This document shows, piece after piece, positions 7,277-17,592 of a DNA stretch of 28,085 nucleotides. This stretch comes from an uncultured Bacteroidales bacterium. GTDB taxonomy: Bacteria > Bacteroidota > Bacteroidia > Bacteroidales > F082. The DNA lies in assembly GCA_937902805.1 (NCBI GenBank), contig CALEMB010000136.1:1-28085 (forward strand). Direction: 5' to 3'. The notes below the pieces were generated by a model that was given only the letters and a program-made list of their open reading frames with translations, did no database searches and was not told where the DNA came from. A program made the translations under genes and the position numbers. How positions within the stretch are numbered: position 1 is the stretch's first letter; each line of letters starts with the position of its first letter.

Positions 7277-7309
7277 AGAGCAAGGCTGAAAACGGTCTTG
7301 CTCTTTTTA
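7277..7309 (+). terminator. Terminator of the tRNA-Met unit
   Basis: AGAGCAAG (7277-7284) pairs with CTTGCTCT (7297-7304) around a 12-base loop, followed by a T-run. Confidence 0.85.
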
Positions 7310-7346
7310 TAAAACGATTATTTGTAACCGACCAACAACAATCATC

Positions 7347-7919
7347 ATGAAGAAACACTGGTTTGCCGTCATGTCTTTACTCGTCGCAGGCCTTATCTGT
7401 TACTCATGCGGCAACAAAGGCAAAAAAACGACCGATGTCACTCCTACCACCGATAGCATTGAGCAAGTGGAATCGACACTTGAACCTGTCGTGGAAGAAG
7501 CAACTGTGGTGGAAGACGAAGGTGACCCAACCATCATTGCCGCCTCTGCCAGCAGAATGAAGATGGTGGTTGACAATAGAGGCAACCTGGTCGGACGCTA
7601 TGTGCAAACCAACCAAACTTCCTATACCGTCAACATCCAGGACGACATCGAAGTCCCGAAGTTAGGGCATAAAATCGTGGAATACAGTGCCAAAAACGGT
7701 CAAGGCATCGTTTACACGCTCAGGAAAAATGTCAACGTTCGCACCCAACCCAACACCGATTCCCCTGTATTATGCCAGATTACATGCAAAGAGGGGGAAG
7801 TGCCTAACACGTATCCTTGTTTGGGCAAGGTCAAGGAATGGTATAAAATCCAGATAAGAGGTAAAGAAGGCTATGTACGCCACGACCTCGTGGAATGGGA
7901 CGGAATGGACACTTTCTGA
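7347..7919 (+). CDS. Lipoprotein with a C-terminal SH3b domain
   Basis: 190 residues. The N-terminus MKKHWFAVMSLLVAGLICYSC has a lipoprotein signal peptide with the lipid-accepting Cys at 21. Residues 22-65 are a Thr/Glu/Val-rich acidic linker. Residues about 118-185 look like a bacterial SH3 domain: LRKNVNVRTQPNTDSPVLCQ, then WYKIQIRGKEGYVRHDLVEW, the usual start and end of such domains. SH3b domains in envelope proteins often bind peptidoglycan, so an envelope-anchored wall-binding role is plausible. No enzymatic domain is present. The stop codon is separated by one base from the stop of the convergent atoE gene, with no terminator visible between them. Confidence 0.82.
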   Translation: MKKHWFAVMSLLVAGLICYSCGNKGKKTTDVTPTTDSIEQVESTLEPVVEEATVVEDEGDPTIIAASASRMKMVVDNRGNLVGRYVQTNQTSYTVNIQDDIEVPKLGHKIVEYSAKNGQGIVYTLRKNVNVRTQPNTDSPVLCQITCKEGEVPNTYPCLGKVKEWYKIQIRGKEGYVRHDLVEWDGMDTF

Positions 7920-7920
7920 C

Positions 7921-9270
7921 CTATGCCCAAAGCAACAGACCGCTGCAAATAATCAATCCCGTTACAAACAAATCGATGATGCAAAAGCCCATGATGTCTT
8001 TTGCATTCAGTTTTGCTATGGCCAAGGCTGGCAAAGCCCAAAACGGCTGAATCAGGTTGGTCCAGGCATCGCCCCATGAGATAGCCATACCCGTCAAGCC
8101 CGCATCCACACCCAAAGCGGCACCTGCCGTGAACATAATAGGCGCTTGAATGGCCCAGTGACCGCCGCCTGAAGGCACAAACATATTCAGTATGGCCGCG
8201 CAGAAGAAGGTAAATAAAGGATAAGTCTTTGGTGTTGATATGGAAACGCAGGCGATGCTGACGATTTCACCCAGACAAATACCCGACTCGCCCACACCCG
8301 TGATGATGCCCATGATACCAGCATAGAATGGGAACTGCAACAAGATTCCTGCTGCGCCACCCACCGATTTTCCAAAAGCCTTGACATAAGCCAATGGCGT
8401 GCCATGCAGAATGACACCCAAAAACAAAAACAACATGATAACGGATCCCAAATCGAAGCTGCCTCCTTTGAAGAACAGCTTGATGACCAGATAGGACAAA
8501 CCCAGCAAAGCGATAATCCATGATAGCACACGGCTGTTTTCCAACTTTTCAGCGGGTGTCGTGCCTTTTGGTTCAGGTTTGGATTCTTCCTCAAACAACA
8601 GAGATGGCTCTATGGTCACCACCTGCTCGCCTTTGGGATGCATCAGCGCATTGACCACCACAATAGCGACGATGACGACTGCCACCATGATAAGGTTTTG
8701 TGGTGCTAGGATGGTTTGACCTATCGGGATGGGGTGCGTGAGTGCACCTTTTGTCACGGTTTCGAGATTAGAGCCTTCGGTTGCCATTGTCAGCGGGATG
8801 GAACCCGAAAGACCGGCATGCCACACTACAAAGCCACTATAGGCTGAAGCAATGAGCAGACGGTAGTCCACGCCACGAAGCTTCTTGGCGATTTCTTTGG
8901 CGAAGATAACACCCACTATGAGGCCAAAGCCCCAGTTGAGCCAACAAGCCAAAGCTGAGATGCCCGTCACCAAAGCGATGGCACCTGCAGGTGACTTGGG
9001 CAAGCTCGCCATCGCGCTGATGCCCCGCTTAATGGGCGTTGCCGCCGCCAAGGCCGAGCCTGTCACCAATACTAAGGCCATCTGCATGGCAAAGGCCAGC
9101 AACGACCACACACCATTACCCCAGTGCTCAACGACCTCAATAGGTGTCTGATGGCAGACGGGCATAGCGATAATGAAGGCCAAAAGGGTCAATACTATGG
9201 CGAAAATGAAAGGTTCAGGCAGGTATTTCTGAACTAGCTTGACGCAGAAACGGATGATTTTTTGGAACAT
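7921..9270 (-). CDS. atoE: AtoE-family short-chain fatty acid transporter
   Basis: 449 residues with about 11-12 hydrophobic segments. The start (KYLPEPFIFAIVLTLLAF), the GNGVWSLLAFAMQMALVLVT block, NWGFGLIVGVIFAKEIA, the SGFVVWHAGLSGSIPLTMAT segment and NMFVPSGGGHWAIQAPIM are those of the short-chain fatty acid transporter family (E. coli AtoE), inner-membrane carriers for acetoacetate, butyrate and related acids. In an anaerobic Bacteroidota it could serve uptake or release of fermentation acids (inference). It starts 13 bases after truA ends on the same strand, so they may share a transcript. A hydrophilic loop of about 25 residues sits near the middle (around 230-255). No CoA-transferase gene is next to it. 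Confidence 0.9.
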   Translation of the reverse strand: MFQKIIRFCVKLVQKYLPEPFIFAIVLTLLAFIIAMPVCHQTPIEVVEHWGNGVWSLLAFAMQMALVLVTGSALAAATPIKRGISAMASLPKSPAGAIALVTGISALACWLNWGFGLIVGVIFAKEIAKKLRGVDYRLLIASAYSGFVVWHAGLSGSIPLTMATEGSNLETVTKGALTHPIPIGQTILAPQNLIMVAVVIVAIVVVNALMHPKGEQVVTIEPSLLFEEESKPEPKGTTPAEKLENSRVLSWIIALLGLSYLVIKLFFKGGSFDLGSVIMLFLFLGVILHGTPLAYVKAFGKSVGGAAGILLQFPFYAGIMGIITGVGESGICLGEIVSIACVSISTPKTYPLFTFFCAAILNMFVPSGGGHWAIQAPIMFTAGAALGVDAGLTGMAISWGDAWTNLIQPFWALPALAIAKLNAKDIMGFCIIDLFVTGLIICSGLLLWA

Positions 9271-9283
9271 TTAAATGATTATT

Positions 9284-10078
9284 TCAATTGTTTGCGGACG
9301 CATGCGATGCGTCTCTATAATTTGCGGACGCATGCGATGCGTCCCTACAGTATTCTACTTCTTCTAAAAACAACGCATGCGCAGGCACGGAAGTGCCAGC
9401 TTCGCAGCGGTCTTTCCTTTCGATAACAGCACGGAACTCGTCGAGGGTCATGCGCCCCTTCCCTATTTCTAGTAAGGTGCCGACGATGGCACGCACCATG
9501 TTGCGAAGGAAACGGTCTGCCTTGATGCGGAACACCAACAAGCCATCCTGTTCCAACCAACGCGCTTCCATAATCTTGCAGTTGTTGGTCTTCACTTGGG
9601 TATGCACCTTTGAGAAACTCGTAAAATCCTCATATTCAAAGAGGATATTGGCCGCCTCCTGCATCTTGGCGATGTCCAAGTCACCATAAAGGAAAAAGGC
9701 ATCCTGCGTGTGGAAAGGATTCTTCGTGCGCGTGATGTAATAATGATAGGTGCGCGACACCGCATCGAAGCGGGCGTGCATATCAGGCGCAACCTGCCAA
9801 ATACGATAAATGACGATGTCGTCGGGCAAGAAGGCATTCATCTGATGGGCAAGGGTGTCGGCATTACAGATTTCCTTGTCAATATCAAAATGGGCGTAAT
9901 AATTCCTTGCATGAACACCTGTGTCGGTGCGGCCACAACCCGTGATGGAGACCGCTTGTCCCAGTTTAAGGCTTAGGCATTGCTCCACCGTTTCCTGCAC
10001 GCTGTGGGAGTGCGGCTGGATCTGGTAACCGTGGTAGCGGCTACCGTTGTAGGCCATGTGGATGAAATATCTAGGCAT
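9284..10078 (-). CDS. truA: tRNA pseudouridine synthase A
   Basis: 264 residues. It converts uridines 38-40 of the tRNA anticodon arm to pseudouridine. The start MPRYFIHMAYNGSRYHGYQI and the catalytic motif GCGRTDTGVHA with Asp52 are standard; FRIKADRFLRNMVRAIVGTL is the conserved C-terminal block. The ATG at 10078 is chosen over an in-frame upstream ATG at 10150, whose 24 extra residues overlap the start of divergent aat. The final 20 residues (two copies of RDASHASANY/N) are encoded by a tandem palindromic repeat at 9291-9350 and are not part of the enzyme family; the normal chain would end near LEEVEYC. Confidence 0.95.
   Translation of the reverse strand: MPRYFIHMAYNGSRYHGYQIQPHSHSVQETVEQCLSLKLGQAVSITGCGRTDTGVHARNYYAHFDIDKEICNADTLAHQMNAFLPDDIVIYRIWQVAPDMHARFDAVSRTYHYYITRTKNPFHTQDAFFLYGDLDIAKMQEAANILFEYEDFTSFSKVHTQVKTNNCKIMEARWLEQDGLLVFRIKADRFLRNMVRAIVGTLLEIGKGRMTLDEFRAVIERKDRCEAGTSVPAHALFLEEVEYCRDASHASANYRDASHASANN
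9291..9350. repeat. Two tandem copies of a 30-bp palindromic repeat
   Basis: Copies at 9291-9320 and 9321-9350 differ at only three positions near their ends. Each contains GACGCATGCGATGCGTC, which folds as GACGCAT-GCG-ATGCGTC. The unit is 30 bases, so both copies are read in the same frame as the C-terminal tail of TruA. Confidence 0.9.
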
Positions 10079-10082
10079 CGTC

Positions 10083-10114
10083 TTGATAATGACGGGCAAA
10101 ATTACGTATTTTTG
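10083..10114 (+). promoter_or_regulatory. Promoter of aat
   Basis: TTG at 10083-10085 and TATTTTTG at 10107-10114 are 21 bases apart, and the ATG of aat is 18 bases downstream. The element sits in the 54-base divergent gap with truA. Confidence 0.65.
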
Positions 10115-10132
10115 CGCTCCATTTGTAAGGTC

Positions 10133-10915
10133 ATGAACATTTTGTACCAACTCAACGACGACGACTGCTTCTTCCCTCCTGCCGACCGCGCCAACAAGGA
10201 AGGTCTGCTTGCTTTTGGCGGCGACCTCTCTCCCCAGCGTCTCATTGTGGCCTACGCCAACGGCATCTTCCCGTGGTACAGCGAGAACGAGCCATTGCTT
10301 TGGTGGTCTCTCGACCCGAGACTAATCATCCGACCAGGAGAAATGAAAGTCAGCAAGTCGCTGAAACGCACGCTGAAATCGGGGAAGTTTGAGGTAAGAA
10401 CCGACACCAACTTCCGCGAGGTGATGCTGCATTGTGCTGAAACGCCTCGCAAAGGCCAAGACGGCACTTGGATTCAGGATGAGATGGTGGATGCCTACAC
10501 ATATTTGCACGAGTTGGGCATTGCACATTCGTTCGAGACCTATCTGGACGGCGATTTAGTTGGAGGTTTGTACGGCATCGCCATTGGAAAGGCGTTTTTC
10601 GGTGAGTCCATGTTCCACACCGTCACCGACGCTTCTAAGGTGGCATTCTACCATTTGCATCGGTTTTTGGAAGAGCATGGTTTTAAACTTATCGACTGTC
10701 AGCAGGAGACGAACCATCTGATGAGTCTTGGGGCCTATACCATACCACGTTCTGAGTTTTTGGACGAACTAAAGGTGCTCACCGTCGAGTCTTCATTGGT
10801 TGGCAACTGGGGCTCGGGGAAATGTGAGGACTTGTATCTCGACATCCACCAGCCGAAGAAACTGCAATTCAGGACTTACAATATGGACGAGGATGTCTCC
10901 TTATCCGATGGTTAA
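10133..10915 (+). CDS. aat: Leucyl/phenylalanyl-tRNA--protein transferase
   Basis: 260 residues. It adds Leu or Phe from aminoacyl-tRNA to the N-terminus of proteins with N-terminal Lys or Arg, marking them for ClpS/ClpAP degradation (N-degron pathway). Signatures seen are FPPADRANKEGLLAFGGDLS, YANGIFPWYSENEPLLWWS, DPRLII, the GTWIQDEMVDAYTYLHELG block, SFETYLDGDLVGGLYGIAIG and FFGESMFH. Length is slightly above the usual 220-240 because of a C-terminal extension after about residue 225. The frame is open upstream to 9980, but that part overlaps truA; the ATG at 10133 follows a promoter and begins the conserved domain. Confidence 0.95.
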   Translation: MNILYQLNDDDCFFPPADRANKEGLLAFGGDLSPQRLIVAYANGIFPWYSENEPLLWWSLDPRLIIRPGEMKVSKSLKRTLKSGKFEVRTDTNFREVMLHCAETPRKGQDGTWIQDEMVDAYTYLHELGIAHSFETYLDGDLVGGLYGIAIGKAFFGESMFHTVTDASKVAFYHLHRFLEEHGFKLIDCQQETNHLMSLGAYTIPRSEFLDELKVLTVESSLVGNWGSGKCEDLYLDIHQPKKLQFRTYNMDEDVSLSDG

Positions 10916-10990
10916 CAACATTTTAGAGGCAGTCTTAGAGTTTGTCATTTCGATTTTCAACTTTTTTCTTTACGATTTAGGGGAATTTCG

Positions 10991-10998
10991 TATCTTTG
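10991..10998 (+). promoter_or_regulatory. -7 promoter box for arcA
   Basis: TATCTTTG matches TAnnTTTG and leaves a leader of about 50 bases before the ATG at 11058. The remaining gap from aat (10916-10990) is T-rich with nothing else I can name. Confidence 0.6.
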
Positions 10999-11057
10999 CA
11001 ACCTATTCGGAGCAAGGAGGGTTTCCGTGCTCCTATCGTTTCACCAAATAACTTTTT

Positions 11058-12308
11058 ATGGATTCACAACAAGGAATCAACGTCAGTGTAAACTCTGAAA
11101 TCGGTAAGCTTCAGCATGTATTGGTGCACACTCCCGGACCGGAGTTGGAGAAAGTGACCCCCGAAAACGCACATACCTTCCTATTTAGCGACATATTGAA
11201 CATGCAAGTCGCCCAAAAGGAATACAATTATTTTAAGAGAGTGCTTCAGAAAGTGACGCAAGTCCACGAGATCGGCAATCTATTGACCGACATCCTACAG
11301 ATGGAGAACATCAAGAACGCCATGGTAGACCGCGTCTGCAAAGCCGAGGATAAGGCTTTTCTTGCCCCTTACCTCAAGTCGCTGTCGCCCGAGGAGCTTT
11401 CCCGCCAATTGATTGAAGGCGTCCGTCTGGAAGATGTCACCTTTATCAATAAGGACCCGTACGCCCTTCTACCCATTCCGAACCTGTTTTTCATGCGTGA
11501 CGCTTCGTTCACCATGTTCGACAATATCATGATCAGCAACATGGCCACCACGGTGCGTGCCCGCGAATGCCTGCTCCTGAACAGCATCTATAACCTCCAT
11601 CCGTTGTTTGAGACCAAGGTTATCAACCCTATGATGGACTACGAAACACATGGTGTGGGTACTGTGGAAGGCGGCGACGTGCAGATTATCCGTGACGACG
11701 TGGTGATTTGCGGCTTAGGCTCCCGTACCAACATGCACGGCGTGGAAGCCATCGTCGAGCACTTGAAGACCAAGCCTGGTGTGAAGCACCTGATTTTCCA
11801 GGAGTTGCCGCTTGAGCCCGAGTCGTTTATTCACCTCGACATGGTGTTCACCATGCTCGATGTCAACAAGTGCATGATTTACAAGCCTGTCATCATGAAC
11901 AGCAACTACAAGACCTTCCATATCACCATCGACGGACAGAAGGCTGTGGGTAGTGAAGTGCCTGACCTGCTTGCAGGACTGAAAGACATCGGCATCGATC
12001 TTGAGCCTATCTACTGTGGCAATGGCAACAACGATTGGGCTGCCCGTGAGCAATGGCACAGCGGCTGCAACTTCTTCTGCCTCGAACCCGGCAAGTTCAT
12101 CGGCTACGGCCGCAACCAACATACTTTGGAAGCCTTGAACAAAGCAGGTTTCACTATCGTCACTGCTGCCGATGTGGTCAACAATAAGGTCAACCTCAAC
12201 AACGTCAAGAAGTGCATCGTCGCTTTCGAGGGCAACGAGCTCTCACGCGGTGGCGGCGGCGCCCGATGCATGACAATGCCGGTGCAACGAATGGCTGTTG
12301 AATGGTAA
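11058..12308 (+). CDS. arcA: Arginine deiminase
   Basis: 416 residues. It hydrolyses L-arginine to citrulline and ammonia, the first step of the arginine deiminase pathway, which gives ATP and acid resistance. The guanidino-group-modifying catalytic set is present: FMRD (145-148), EGGDV with Glu204, HLDMVFT with His259 and Asp261, and the nucleophile Cys404 in GGGGARCMTMP close to the C-terminus. HTPGPELEKVTPEN near the N-terminus is the usual ADI block. The gene stands alone: no ornithine carbamoyltransferase, carbamate kinase or ArcD antiporter gene lies nearby. It has its own promoter and a shared bidirectional terminator. Confidence 0.96.
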   Translation: MDSQQGINVSVNSEIGKLQHVLVHTPGPELEKVTPENAHTFLFSDILNMQVAQKEYNYFKRVLQKVTQVHEIGNLLTDILQMENIKNAMVDRVCKAEDKAFLAPYLKSLSPEELSRQLIEGVRLEDVTFINKDPYALLPIPNLFFMRDASFTMFDNIMISNMATTVRARECLLLNSIYNLHPLFETKVINPMMDYETHGVGTVEGGDVQIIRDDVVICGLGSRTNMHGVEAIVEHLKTKPGVKHLIFQELPLEPESFIHLDMVFTMLDVNKCMIYKPVIMNSNYKTFHITIDGQKAVGSEVPDLLAGLKDIGIDLEPIYCGNGNNDWAAREQWHSGCNFFCLEPGKFIGYGRNQHTLEALNKAGFTIVTAADVVNNKVNLNNVKKCIVAFEGNELSRGGGGARCMTMPVQRMAVEW

Positions 12309-12311
12309 AAG

Positions 12312-12336
12312 AAAAAGGCGCTTCGAGCGCCTTTTT

Positions 12337-12338
<2 letters not shown>
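12312..12338. terminator. Bidirectional terminator between arcA and the beta-galactosidase gene
   Basis: GGCGCT-TCG-AGCGCC is flanked by an A-run on the left and a T-run on the right, so it can terminate transcripts from both convergent genes. The T-run runs into the stop codon of the beta-galactosidase gene at 12337-12339. Confidence 0.88.
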
Positions 12339-16281
<3,943 letters not shown>

Positions 16282-16285
16282 AGCG

Positions 16286-16687
16286 TTATGGATTTATGTC
16301 TTGCATCATCTTTTCCCTATCGGCATCCGGGATGCGCTGCGACTTGTTGGCCTCTCGGTCGAAATACACCACCACAGCGTGACATAACGTCTTCACCTCA
16401 CCCGTTTCGGCATCCTTCAGACATTGCTCCATCTTGAAGCTGGAATTGCCCATCTCTATGACACGGCTCTCGCAAATGATAGGATCGTGAAAACGTATGG
16501 GCTTACAGAAGTCAAGGTCGACATGAACCAAGACATACTTGAAAGTCAGCCAGTCAATTGGCGTTTGGAACTTATGTTCGAAGTAGCGGCTTCGACCCAT
16601 GTCGAAAAAGTTGCATTGCGCCCCGTTGTTCACATGGTTGTACGGGTCGAGGTCGCTCATGCGGATTTGTATCGGACAAGAGAACAT
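16286..16687 (-). CDS. Hotdog-fold acyl-CoA thioesterase (4HBT / YbgC-like)
   Basis: 133 residues. The start CPIQIRMSDLDPYNHVNNG carries the conserved YbgC/4HBT pattern R.sDlD..gHVNN, with the catalytic Asp in DLDPYNHVN. The rest (FDMGRSRYFE, VLVHVDLDFCKPI, VVVYFDRE) fits the single hotdog domain, 130-140 residues long. These enzymes hydrolyse acyl-CoA or acyl-ACP thioesters; the substrate cannot be read from the sequence. The frame continues upstream to an ATG at 16747, but those 20 residues are translated heptad repeat and overlap the nadE stop, so the ATG at 16687 is used. It lies 4 bases before the beta-galactosidase start and 56 bases after nadE, in an operon-like series. Confidence 0.85.
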   Translation of the reverse strand: MFSCPIQIRMSDLDPYNHVNNGAQCNFFDMGRSRYFEHKFQTPIDWLTFKYVLVHVDLDFCKPIRFHDPIICESRVIEMGNSSFKMEQCLKDAETGEVKTLCHAVVVYFDREANKSQRIPDADREKMMQDINP

Positions 16688-16690
16688 TTT

Positions 16691-16746
16691 CAGTTGACAG
16701 TTGATAGTTGACAGTTGATAGTTGGTAGTTAACAGTTGCCAGTTCA
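16691..16746. repeat. Eight tandem heptads filling the nadE-thioesterase gap
   Basis: Eight consecutive 7-bp units of the type CAGTTGA or TAGTTGA run from 16691 to 16746. The last unit contains the nadE stop codon (16744-16746 on the minus strand) and the first begins 3 bases from the thioesterase ATG. It is a one-armed version of the element in the beta-galactosidase gene. Confidence 0.9.
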
Positions 16747-17493
16747 CTTCATTTCAAAATGCGGTATCGGCTGCAATTTGAACAAATTCTTCGCGTGCTT
16801 GTCGTCGATGCGAGCCTTGGTATCAGGATCATCGCAAACGCCGGTGCGGATGTATTTGTCCAGCACAGCATAAGTGAAACCGAGGTTATCCTCGTCGCTC
16901 TTGTTAGTGAGGCCGTCTGATGGGGTCTTCTCCACCAACTCGATGGGCAAACCAAGTTCCTTTCCTACCGCCTTGACTTCCTGCACGGTGAGACCGCCCA
17001 AAGGCGAGAAATCACCAGCGGCGTCGCCATAACGTGTCGAGTAACCCACCCAGTCCTCGGAGAGGTTGCAGGTGTTGGCCACACGACCATTCATGGACTG
17101 AGAAATGGCATACAAAGTGCTCATGCGCAGACGCGGTGGCAGGTTGATGGTCGTCTGCCGGCTGACTTCGGCATCCAAAGTGCCCAACTGTTCACGCACG
17201 GCTTCAATAAGGGTATTGTAAGTGTCACCTATGTTGACGCAGCAATGGCGAATGCCTAAATGGTTAATCAGTTTCATACTGTCGTCTATGTCGGGTTGCA
17301 CGCTGTTGGGCATAGTCACGCCAATGACGCGGTCCACACCAAGGGCCTCGACACAAAGGCCAGCCACTACGCTGCTGTCCTTGCCACCAGAGATGCCGAT
17401 GACGGCATTGCAGCCTTTTCCGTTCTCTTCAAACCAGTCGCGAATCCATTGGACGACTTGGTCTTTTACTTGTTTTGCGTTGAATTCTTTCAT
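16744..17493 (-). CDS. nadE: NH3-dependent NAD+ synthetase
   Basis: 249 residues, the short form without a glutaminase domain. It amidates nicotinic acid adenine dinucleotide to NAD+ using ATP and ammonia. The PP-loop is SGGKDSS (35-41); LPPRLRMSTLYAISQ, the GYSTRYGDAAGDFSPLGGLT block and TPSDGLTNKSDEDNLGFTY are conserved substrate- and ATP-site segments of NadE. The start MKEFNAKQVKDQVVQWIRDW fits the family. It lies in the same direction as the genes on either side, and no promoter box was found in the 99-base gap upstream, so it may be transcribed from the nucleoside kinase gene. The stop codon is inside a heptad repeat. Confidence 0.95.
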   Translation of the reverse strand: MKEFNAKQVKDQVVQWIRDWFEENGKGCNAVIGISGGKDSSVVAGLCVEALGVDRVIGVTMPNSVQPDIDDSMKLINHLGIRHCCVNIGDTYNTLIEAVREQLGTLDAEVSRQTTINLPPRLRMSTLYAISQSMNGRVANTCNLSEDWVGYSTRYGDAAGDFSPLGGLTVQEVKAVGKELGLPIELVEKTPSDGLTNKSDEDNLGFTYAVLDKYIRTGVCDDPDTKARIDDKHAKNLFKLQPIPHFEMK

Positions 17494-17523
17494 ATTGCTA
17501 ATTATTGTTGTTTTGTTAACTCA

Positions 17524-17585
17524 GGTTGCTGAGCCTGTCGAAGCACCATCTGTTTGCTATCGGCCCTTCGACGGGCTCAGGGACC
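17524..17585. repeat. Inverted repeat of the TTCGACRGGCTC type
   Basis: CTGAGCCTGTCGAAG (17529-17543) pairs with CTTCGACGGGCTCAG (17566-17580), 15 pairs with one G·T wobble and a 22-base loop. It fills most of the gap between the kinase stop and the nadE start. A single arm of the same family occurs at 21540-21561. There is no T-run. Palindromes of this type are dispersed repeats in many bacterial genomes. Confidence 0.85.
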
Positions 17586-17592
17586 TTGGATT

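Noticed and set aside
9980..10132. Upstream extension of aat by 51 residues
   Set aside because: It overlaps truA on the other strand and contains the aat promoter; the family starts near the ATG at 10133.
11058..12308. Arginine deiminase operon
   Set aside because: Only arcA is present; the next genes are a beta-galactosidase gene on the opposite strand and aat. No arcB, arcC or arcD was found.
16688..16747. 20-residue N-terminal extension of the thioesterase
   Set aside because: It is a translation of heptad repeats and overlaps the nadE stop; the hotdog domain starts after the ATG at 16687. Kept only as a possibility in the findings.
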